The notes under the pieces are model-generated. The model was not told the DNA's origin. It saw only the letters and a list, made by a program, of their open reading frames with translations, and searched no databases. Shown here piece by piece: positions 54,633-62,600 of a DNA stretch of 64,000 nucleotides. How positions within the stretch are numbered: position 1 is the first letter of the stretch; every line of letters starts with the position of its first letter. The translations under genes and the position numbers were made by a program. This DNA is from an uncultured Clostridia bacterium (GTDB taxonomy: Bacteria > Bacillota > Clostridia > Christensenellales > Pumilibacteraceae), in assembly GCA_947175195.1 (NCBI GenBank), contig CAMWLQ010000004.1:82498-146497 (forward strand), read 5' to 3'.

Positions 54633-57008
54633 CTATTCCGCCGCCGATTGGTTATCCGCTACGGTATCCACAACCTCGCCGAGCGGCGCTTGCTCGTCCG
54701 TTATTTTGGTTTGTTCGGGCGGTGTTTGCCCGTCTTTGGGCTTTTGCTTGCGCCCTATCACCGTCTTTTTGAGCAGCGGTCCGAGCAGGTACAGCAGCGC
54801 GGGCAGCACGAACAGCACGCATATTATGGATATGATCGTGCCGAAACCGAGCATCATTCCCATTGACGCAATCAGCGGATTGCTTGTCATAAGTCCGACC
54901 AAGAACGACGCCACCGTCATTATCGTGCCCGACGTGAGTATGGTCGGGAACGCCGCCGATATTGCGCCTATAACTGCGTCGCGGTTGGACGTGCCGTTCT
55001 CGGCGCTCATATACCGATTGGTCATAAGTATCGCGTAGTCAATGGTCGCGCCCATTTGTATGGCGCTGGCGATTAGGTACACAAAGAAGAACAAGTTGTT
55101 GCCTAGCATGACGGGTACTGTAAAGTTGATGAATATAGCGCCCTGAATGACGGCGACCAGCACAATGGGAATACCCCACGACCTGAACGTGACCGCGAGT
55201 ATGATGAATATAAACGCAATGGTCAATAGCGTTATGAGCAAGTTGTCCGTCTTGAACGAGCCGTTAAGGTCGTATGCGCTCATGCTCGAGCCCGCAAAAA
55301 TCGCCTGCGGCGCGGTCTTTTTTACCGAGCCGTACAGCCGTTCTATCAGGTCGAACGTCGCCTTTGATTCAACCGTAGACGAAATGTTGAACACAAGCCG
55401 ATAATGATTTTTGCCGACAAGCTGCGACTTGCCGAATTCGAGCAAATCCTTATATTCGAGAATACCGCCGTCCGCCGAATTGCTCGCCATTGCCAATACG
55501 TCTGGATTTTCAAATGCGTACTCGACCAAGTCGCCGAGCGGCACGGCGTAGTTTTGCAGTGCGTCGAGCACGTCTAAACGCCAGTGCGCCAATGCATATA
55601 GCGAAAATAGCCCGCTCGTTTTGTCCTCACCTACTCCGATAATGTCGTTAAGCTCGATATAATTTACCGAGTCCGTAAGGTAATACTGTTTGTTCTCGTA
55701 GGTGCGCGACGGCAACGCTATCGCCGCCCAACCGAGCGCCGAAGTGATAAGCGGCTCGCTGCTCACGTCCGCCAGTACTTTGCGCTGCAAATCGGGGTCG
55801 GTATCATTGGGCAGCAGTATTACAAACGTATTGCTTGCGCCGAACGTTTTTTCCATTTCTTTTTGCGCCGTCATAGTCGCGGTGGGGCGCGAGGTGTCTA
55901 TCGAATCCTGACTGTAGCAGTACGTTATGGTTTGGCTAAACCATGCGCACACGCCGAACAGCGCGACAAACACCGCCACAAGCGCGTAGCGGATTTTGAT
56001 AACGCCCACGCCGAGTAGCCTGACCTTGGGCACAAAGCTGCGGTGACGGGTTTTGTCCATCGGTTTTGTAAGCCACAGCAGTATGCACGGCATAAGCAAA
56101 AATACCGTGAGTAGCGAACAAACTATGCTTTTTGCCAGCACCATGCCAAGGTCGAAACCCAGCCCGAGCTGCATAAACATCAATGCCACAAGCCCCGCCA
56201 CGGTAGTGAGCGAGCTGGACGCGATTTCCGGTATGGCCTTGCTCAGCGCGGTTATCAGCGCGGCTTTGGGGTCGTTGGGATTTTTGTCCTTTTCCTCGGT
56301 AAATCGGTGGCACAAGATTATTGCGTAGTCTATTGCCAAAGCAAGCTGCAATATTATGCACACCGTATTCGATATAAACGAAATCTTGCCCAGCCAGTGG
56401 TTTGTGCCCATATTGAGCACCGCAGCCACCACAAACACCACGGGAAACGCCAGCACCTCGGCAAAGCTTTTGGACGTGAACAGCAACACCGCGAGTATTA
56501 CCGCCGCGGCTATGGCAATGATTATTACCATTTCGCTTGCAAGCGTTTCGGCAAAATCGTTGACGAGCGGCGTAGGCACGCCGTACTTGTACCCGCTTTT
56601 GTCGAGGAGCTTGATTGTTTTGTTATACGCGTCGACCGCCTTTTTGTCGCCGCTGTCGCCTATGTAAAAAATATTAAAAAGCGCATTGCCGTCCTTGTAG
56701 CTGCTATCGGACGAGCTGTCAAAGCTGACAGACGTAACGCCGTCGATGCCGCGTATTTGTTCCGCCAAGCCGTCCGCCGCAGTCGCGTCGATTTTCTTTA
56801 CCATTACCGTCGCCGAGCCGAGCGACGCAAACTCGTCTTCCATTATCGTCAGCGCTTTTTTGGTATCCGTGCCATCGGGAAGATAGCTTGTTATGTCGTA
56901 CTCAACCTGTATTCTGGTAATGCCGAAAATACAGTACGCAATAATTGCAATGAATATAAAGAACAGCCACAGCCGCTTTTCAACTATGAATTGCGCAATT
57001 TTTTTCAT
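54633..57008 (-). CDS. MMPL/RND-family transporter
   Basis: 791 aa. Two repeats of one TM helix + large external loop + five or six TM helices. The N-terminal VEKRLWLFFIFI and YDITSYLPDGTDTKKAL, then the sterol-sensing-like block ALAIDYAIILCHRFTEEKDKNP and its repeat SAIQMGATIDYAILMTNRYM, each with the GxxxDY/IDY proton-relay region, are family marks. Likely exports lipids or drugs using an ion gradient. C-terminal tail hydrophilic. The predicted mRNA is leaderless (-10 ends 6 nt before the ATG). Confidence 0.92.
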   Translation of the reverse strand: MKKIAQFIVEKRLWLFFIFIAIIAYCIFGITRIQVEYDITSYLPDGTDTKKALTIMEDEFASLGSATVMVKKIDATAADGLAEQIRGIDGVTSVSFDSSSDSSYKDGNALFNIFYIGDSGDKKAVDAYNKTIKLLDKSGYKYGVPTPLVNDFAETLASEMVIIIAIAAAVILAVLLFTSKSFAEVLAFPVVFVVAAVLNMGTNHWLGKISFISNTVCIILQLALAIDYAIILCHRFTEEKDKNPNDPKAALITALSKAIPEIASSSLTTVAGLVALMFMQLGLGFDLGMVLAKSIVCSLLTVFLLMPCILLWLTKPMDKTRHRSFVPKVRLLGVGVIKIRYALVAVFVALFGVCAWFSQTITYCYSQDSIDTSRPTATMTAQKEMEKTFGASNTFVILLPNDTDPDLQRKVLADVSSEPLITSALGWAAIALPSRTYENKQYYLTDSVNYIELNDIIGVGEDKTSGLFSLYALAHWRLDVLDALQNYAVPLGDLVEYAFENPDVLAMASNSADGGILEYKDLLEFGKSQLVGKNHYRLVFNISSTVESKATFDLIERLYGSVKKTAPQAIFAGSSMSAYDLNGSFKTDNLLITLLTIAFIFIILAVTFRSWGIPIVLVAVIQGAIFINFTVPVMLGNNLFFFVYLIASAIQMGATIDYAILMTNRYMSAENGTSNRDAVIGAISAAFPTILTSGTIMTVASFLVGLMTSNPLIASMGMMLGFGTIISIICVLFVLPALLYLLGPLLKKTVIGRKQKPKDGQTPPEQTKITDEQAPLGEVVDTVADNQSAAE

Positions 57009-57014
57009 AGCACT

Positions 57015-57043
57015 ATATTACTATTTTCAATGCGAAAACGCAA
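57015..57043 (-). promoter_or_regulatory. Leaderless-type promoter
   Basis: Minus strand TTGCGT (57043-57038), 17 nt, TAATAT (57020-57015), 6 nt to the ATG at 57008. Same layout and -35 as at 35151-35179. Confidence 0.65.
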
Positions 57044-57150
57044 GCGATAAATGAATACTTTTTTACCGCATGCCTAAACTATTTTAAACCACACCCGAGC
57101 GCTCACGCGCCCACCCTCTCCTAAGAAGAGGGCTGATTAAGGAGAAATTT

Positions 57151-58089
57151 ATGGATTTACGCAAAGTAGGAATAATCGGCTGCGGAATGGTGGGCAGCGC
57201 CACAGCGTTTTCGCTTTTGCACAGCGGGCTGTTTACCGAAATGGTGCTTATCGACGCCAACCGCGCCCGCGCCGAGGGCGAGGCTATGGACCTAAGCCAC
57301 TGCCTGCCCTTTATCCGCCCGCTCGACATCATTGCCGGCGACTACCCCGACCTTAAGGACTGCGGCATAATAATAATTGCCGCGGGCGTCGGGCAAAAGG
57401 ACGGCGAAACGCGGCTGGACTGCATACACAACAACGCCAAGGTTTTCCGCTCGATTATCCCCCAAATCGTCAAGTACAACACCGACGCGTTTTTGCTGAT
57501 TGTCACCAACCCCGTGGACGTGCTGTCGTACGTGGCGCACAAACTGTCAGGATTCCCCGCCAACCGCGTGTTCGGCAGCGGCACGGTGCTCGACTCGGCG
57601 CGGCTCAAGTTTATGGTGGGGCGCAGGCTGAACGTCGATCCGCGCAGCGTGCACGCGTTTATAGTCGGCGAACACGGCGACAGCGAGCTTGCAGTGTGGT
57701 CGAGCGCCAACGTCAGCGGCATACCGCTGGACAACTATTGCGACCACTGCGGTTGCGACTGCACGGGCAGCCGCGCACAAATGGAGGACGACGTACGCAA
57801 TTCGGCTTACGAGATTATCAAGCGCAAGGGCGCAACGTACTACGGCATTGCCGCCGCCACCACCAAGATTTGCAAGAGCATAGTGCGCGACGAACATTCG
57901 GTAATGCCCGTTAGCGCGCTGGTAAGCGGGCACTACGGACTGGACGACGTGTATATTTCCGTCCCCACCCTTGTCGGCTCTGGCGGCGTGGAGGACATAA
58001 TAGACATCGACCTATCCGATGACGAAATGACGCGGCTAACCCAATCGGCAAACACGCTGAAGGAAGTGATAAAGCAAATAAAATTATGA
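57151..58089 (+). CDS. ldh: L-lactate dehydrogenase
   Basis: 312 aa. Rossmann start VGIIGCGMVGSATAFSLL; the substrate-specificity loop GVGQ82KDGETRLD has Gln, which marks lactate rather than malate dehydrogenase; catalytic His175 in IVGEHGDSELAVWS. It reduces pyruvate to L-lactate with NADH, regenerating NAD+ in fermentation. AAGGAG lies 8 nt before the ATG. A CCCTCT/AGAGGG hairpin sits in the leader (57112-57130). Confidence 0.95.
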   Translation: MDLRKVGIIGCGMVGSATAFSLLHSGLFTEMVLIDANRARAEGEAMDLSHCLPFIRPLDIIAGDYPDLKDCGIIIIAAGVGQKDGETRLDCIHNNAKVFRSIIPQIVKYNTDAFLLIVTNPVDVLSYVAHKLSGFPANRVFGSGTVLDSARLKFMVGRRLNVDPRSVHAFIVGEHGDSELAVWSSANVSGIPLDNYCDHCGCDCTGSRAQMEDDVRNSAYEIIKRKGATYYGIAAATTKICKSIVRDEHSVMPVSALVSGHYGLDDVYISVPTLVGSGGVEDIIDIDLSDDEMTRLTQSANTLKEVIKQIKL

Positions 58090-58205
58090 ATTCGGAATTA
58101 TGGATGACAATAGCCGCACATGTATGCGGCGGGTCGCCTAGACCCCTCCGCGTTGGTCGGGGTGATGGGTGGTGTGAGCTAAACTTTTTAGAAAGGGCTA
58201 CTACA
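58085..58205. repeat. Interspersed repeat units after ldh
   Basis: GAATTCGGAATTATGGATGAC followed by ATGCGGCGGGTCGCCTAGACCCCTCC...GGGGTGATGGG; same two families and same order as at 949-1075. Confidence 0.6.
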
Positions 58206-58220
58206 ATCCCATCATTATAA

Positions 58221-58256
58221 AAATAGCGCAACGGCATTACACCGCTGCGCTATTAT
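58221..58256 (+). terminator. Possible ldh terminator
   Basis: AATAGCGCA / TGCGCTATT stem (58222-58230 with 58246-58254), followed by an AT-rich but not pure T tract. Confidence 0.5.
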
Positions 58257-58400
58257 ATTAGGTCCGCACCATAATCTTTGCTACCGTGGCAAACCATACG
58301 GTCTACTTCGCACTCGGAACTAATCGGAGACTTTTTCAACCTGTTGTATGCGTTCTCACAAAATACCTATAAGGTTCTTATAACGGTGCACCTTAATACC
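58253..58400 (-). pseudogene. Possible relic coding fragment
   Basis: On the minus strand a peptide-like frame (FGIKVHRYKNLIGIL) ends at TGA near 58357 and continues after a one-base shift as NAYNRLKKSPISS ... SKDYGADLI, ending at TAA 58255. The two pieces look like the tail of one protein. Weak evidence; family not recognised. The rest of 58400-58460 holds nothing visible. Confidence 0.25.
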
Positions 58401-58463
58401 AAAAGCTGTAAGTTAATTACCCTACCCACACCTCACGCTTACTATCATACCATACTTTTACGT

Positions 58464-58540
58464 GTTGGTCAACCAACTGTTGGTACACCAACGACAAAAT
58501 TTTTGTGAATTCAACATAATAACCATGTTGGCACACCAAT
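58464..58540 (+). promoter_or_regulatory. Triple palindromic operator
   Basis: GTTGGTCAACCAAC (58464-58477), GTTGGTACACCAAC (58479-58492) and GTTGGCACACCAAT (58527-58540). The first two are 15 bp apart centre to centre, the third 48 bp further. They flank the promoter at 58491-58519 and precede an HTH gene, so they are probably its own or its neighbour's binding sites. Confidence 0.7.
58491..58519 (+). promoter_or_regulatory. Putative promoter of HTH genes
   Basis: ACGACA (58491-58496), 17 nt, CATAAT (58514-58519); start point ~58526, inside operator 3. Weak -35. Confidence 0.45.
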
Positions 58541-58559
58541 AATCAGCACGGGGTATTCT

Positions 58560-58793
58560 ATGAGATTAGTTGACGCGGTTTACGCAAGAATTATCGAATT
58601 GGTTAAAGAACGGCAAATCACGGTAAATGCATTGGCAAATTTAAGCGGCGTACCTCGCCCGACTATTGTTACAATGACAAGAAGTACCACCGTAAAGCTT
58701 TCAACTATTTACGGTATATGCGACGGACTGAAAATCACTTTGCAGGACTTTTTCAATTCTCCGCTGTTTATGCCCGAAAATATTACCGATTAG
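58560..58793 (+). CDS. XRE-family HTH regulator
   Basis: 77 aa, a single Cro/CI-type domain: YARIIELVKERQITVNALAN, turn LSGVPRPTI, then TVKLSTIYGICDGLKITLQDFF. GGGGT precedes the ATG. It probably represses its own promoter through the GTTGG-N4-CCAAC sites. Eleven nt before a second HTH gene. Confidence 0.85.
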   Translation: MRLVDAVYARIIELVKERQITVNALANLSGVPRPTIVTMTRSTTVKLSTIYGICDGLKITLQDFFNSPLFMPENITD

Positions 58794-58804
58794 TAATTAA
58801 TAGT

Positions 58805-59023
58805 ATGGAAAAGAATTTTGAAGTATTCAAAACGCGCTTACGTGACGAAATAAAGCAAAACGGCATTGCCGTAAAAACGCTTGCGGAAAGCATAGGCGTA
58901 TCGCCCGAAATGGTCACGCAGTATTATACAACCGACAAGCTGCCTTCGCTCGAAACCTTTATAAAGCTTTGCAAAGCGCTTGACGTGTCGGCTGATTATA
59001 TTTTGGGATTAGACGAATTTTAA
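58805..59023 (+). CDS. Second XRE-family HTH regulator
   Basis: 72 aa from the ATG at 58805; a longer frame to 58718 overlaps the first HTH gene and is unsupported. FKTRLRDEIKQNGIAVKTLAESIGV, VSPEMVTQYYTTDKLPSLETF and LCKALDVSADYILGLDEF are a full Cro/CI domain. No good ribosome site, so translation is probably coupled to the first HTH gene. Followed by a bidirectional terminator. Confidence 0.85.
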   Translation: MEKNFEVFKTRLRDEIKQNGIAVKTLAESIGVSPEMVTQYYTTDKLPSLETFIKLCKALDVSADYILGLDEF

Positions 59024-59030
59024 TCAAAAT

Positions 59031-59057
59031 AAAAATCCACCCGCGGGTGGATTTTTT
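59031..59057. terminator. Bidirectional terminator
   Basis: AAAAATCCACCCGCGGGTGGATTTTTT, a perfect stem with A- and T-runs, between convergent genes. Confidence 0.9.
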
Positions 59058-59069
59058 GTTGTGGTTATT

Positions 59070-59549
59070 CTACGCTATATTAAGTTCATTAAGCCAAGCT
59101 TTGATTTCGTCGATTGTCATATCGCCTTTTATAAGCTTGCCCTGCAGCCAGTTGGCGTTTTTGGCTTTGGTTTGCAAAACCGCCTCAGCCTTTGCCATAT
59201 CGCTGCTGCCGCTCGTTGCAAACGGCACAAGCGTTTTGCCCGAAAAATCGTAGCTCTTTAAAAAGCCGTTGATAATAGTGGGCGCGATATACCACCAAAT
59301 GGGAAAGCCGACAAACACGGTGTCGTAGTCCGCCATGTTCTCTACCCTGTCGGCAATGGCGGGCTCTTCCAGCGTGCGCATTTCAACCGAGGTGCGGCTG
59401 TTTTTGTCGTTCCAGTCAAGATCCGCCTCGGTGTACGGCACTACGGGCTTGATTGCAAACAAGTCCGCACCCGCCGCCTTGGCTATTTGCTTTGCTGCCA
59501 TTGCGGTGTCGCCGCCGCACGAAAAATACGCTACCAATATTTTGCTCAT
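59070..59549 (-). CDS. Flavodoxin
   Basis: 159 aa. FMN phosphate-binding loop SCGGDTAMAA after KILVAYF, and FVGFPIWWYIAPTI plus FATSGSSDM, as in the flavodoxin_4 group of Firmicutes. A one-domain electron carrier or NAD(P)H-linked reductase. AGGAG precedes the ATG. Confidence 0.92.
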   Translation of the reverse strand: MSKILVAYFSCGGDTAMAAKQIAKAAGADLFAIKPVVPYTEADLDWNDKNSRTSVEMRTLEEPAIADRVENMADYDTVFVGFPIWWYIAPTIINGFLKSYDFSGKTLVPFATSGSSDMAKAEAVLQTKAKNANWLQGKLIKGDMTIDEIKAWLNELNIA

Positions 59550-59627
59550 TTTGTATTCTCCTTTTTTTTATATTACTGATTAAACAACACCCGCCGCTCC
59601 TCGGCGTCCTCTCCCGAGGGATGGTTG

Positions 59628-62600
59628 TTAAGCCTCATCGGGATGGTTGAAAACGGCAAACGAGTCAAAGTTAGCCTCGCCCGTACATTTGATTTGTACC
59701 TTATGCTTACCGCTTTTCAGCTTTTGCGATATGTACGTGTACTTATACGAGCCGTTATCTTCCTTTAACGGTAATGACTCGACCTTTTTGCCGTCAATGT
59801 ACACCTCGAATTTTTGTCCGAGGCTGTTGGACGACACAACGCCGAGCTGCGTGCCCTCAAACGTAAAGTTTACCGTAGCGCCCTTTTTGCCGACAAACAC
59901 GTGACCGTAGTTGGAATGAACTGTCGCCTGACTCCATTTTCCGCTGTAATTGAACATTGTGTTGTCGGGCGAATACAATACGCCGCCCGTGACCTCGGTG
60001 GAATACACCAAATTAATCGAGCTGATAACAATGTAATAAGGGCTTGTGCCGCCGCCCGCCGTGGGTTGCGAATGAGTTATCTCTACCCTGTAATAGCGAA
60101 ACTTGGATGCGGGGAAATTAACCGACGTCGTGTTGGCGCGCGGAAGATTTTCGTAAGACGCCACCTCGTAGTATACCACGCCGTCCATACTGCTGAGCAA
60201 TCGGAAACTGCCCGGACCTTCGCCCATGTTGTTATGGTTGCGCGCCGTTATTACTATCCTGTTGGCGGTTATCTCCTTGCCCGCGTCGAAGGTAAAGCTT
60301 AACGGATTATTTTCGGTAATAGTGGAGCTGGTATGGATGTACGTGTTGGTATTGCCGTCCGTCAGGTTGGTAATCGGGAAATTACCCCAGCCCCAGCCCG
60401 TAGGCGGTGCGGAATAGTTACTTTCGATAAGCGTAACCTCGCCTGCCGGCGTCAAATTGACGTTGTCCAAATAATTCGCCGCGTAATCTCTTATATAGAA
60501 ATAGTCGGTTTTAAATTCATTCTTCCTGAACTCGTACGTGGTGCGATACGCATTGGCATATGACGCCGACGTAGGCTCGACCAATTTGGGCTCCGTAATC
60601 TCGGCAAACTTGGTACCGGTAATCTCGGTGTACGTTCCTCTGCTTATGCTGTAATACTTGACCGAGCCGTTACTGTAGGTACGTGTTGCGGCAATGGCAA
60701 CGCCAGATTGGTTGTTATACGTATTTTGCGTATAGTTATAATCGACGTTCTCGGCGCTGGTCAGCTGTCCGCCGCTTGCGTTGTGATACGTTTCGGACAG
60801 GTTAAACATTGTTTCGGTCCACTGCGACGTGCCTACGCCGATAAAGCTGACTGCGCCCTTGGACGTGTCTATAAGAACTTCTTTGATATATACCCAGTTC
60901 CTGAATTCGCCCGTTTCGTCGCGCTTAAGCTTGTAATCGTACGTTTTTTGCCCGCCGACGTACACGGTAACCGTGCAAGCGCCTTCGTCGAATTCAACAT
61001 CGAAATACGTGTTTTCGTCGGTCGGTCTGAACTCGTAGCTTTGTCCTGTGGTCGGCAACGCCTTAATCGTTCCGCCAAGCTTGTAATCCTTGCCGTCTAT
61101 GGAGAAATACAGTGCGCAGTTTGTTCTGCCGCGCAGGAACACCCTGTATTTGCCGTCCTCACCGAAGTACAGCTTGCCGTCCACAACGTCGATTTGGTTT
61201 TCGTGTATAAAGTATTCCTCGGGGTCGCTTGAGTATTGCGTGCGGTACTGTTCGGTATCCGGACGGAACCAAATATCGGTATTTGCGTTTTGCGTGGGAT
61301 TGGATTGATAACGAGTTACAACGTTCTTGTAATTTTTGAACTTGGCGTTGTACGCATCCTCCGCGTCGGTATACATTTTGTCCGCGTCATAGGTATACGT
61401 AGTCCTGTCGAGCGCCATTTTGTTCAATTCGTGAGTTTGCTCGAATTCCAATACAAGATCCACGTCGTCTATTTTGGTGATTGCGCCCGTATCGTCGGTT
61501 ATTCCGAGCGTGACAATAATCTTGCCCGACGTCAAGCTCTTGTCGCTTTGGTTGGGAATGTAATTGTAATGCAGGTCGTCCACCTTTTCTATTTTGCCAT
61601 GCTCGGGCTGCGACACGCTCTTTACGGTGTAGCTGAAACGCTTGGTTTGCGCGCTGTCCTGCTTGGTGGGCAACACTATGCTGCCGCTTGCGTACTGACC
61701 GCCGGGCGCGGAGTACGGGGAAAGGTCGATGTTAAACGTGTTGCCGTAAGGAATAACGTACGGCCGCGTAGTGGTGATATACTTTTTGTTGTCGCCAGTG
61801 CCGTAGCTCCTGCCGGTCTGGTACACGCTCGATACGGGTATAAACATAGGCAACGAGGAATTTGCCGCGGGCTTGTCGCCGACCGCATAGGCGGAAACAA
61901 GGTTGGCATAATACGACATATCGTAGCCGGTATAATTGCTCCAGTTATTCCAATACGTCAGGTTGCTGTCCTTTGCGTTCTTTATAAACGCCTCGGGACC
62001 GAAATTGTGCAACAGCGTGGCGTATACCGCAAGACCGTTGGTAGACGTTATGGAATTGTTGTTTATTTGGTTGAGCGTCCACGTTCCGACGGTGTAGTTG
62101 TTCCAGCCGCCGCCGACGCCCGCAACGCCGTAAGAGCCTATACTGCGCTTTGCGGAGATGTTGGTAAACAATGCGTAAGAAACAAGATTCAACGAGTTGT
62201 TGGTAACCTCGCCGTCGGCACCGCCGCCCACGCCGAAACCTTGGAAATTGTGGTGGTACTCGTGCATATTACCCCACGAGCCCGACGTGATCATAGCGTT
62301 GTAGTTGAGCGACGACGTCATCCAGCCCAACGGACAGTTGACCGAGCTCCTGCCCGGGAATGCAACCGCCGCGCCCGCCGCTACAAACGGGTCGTAAATA
62401 AATACTATGCCCTGCTTATAGCCGTAGCCGCGCTGGGTAGTGACAAGCGAAACCTTTTCCCAGTACACGGCGGCATCGTACAAATCGTTGTACGAGAACT
62501 GCTGCGCGTAACTTTTGGGTCCGGAATGGAGCACGCCGTACTCCCAAACCTCTAAGTCGAAATAGGGAGCGGTGGACTTGTTGTTCTTTTCAAATTCCTC

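Noticed and set aside
58278..58508. 76-aa plus-strand frame upstream of the HTH genes
   Set aside because: It runs through the operator region, with no ribosome site and low-complexity composition.
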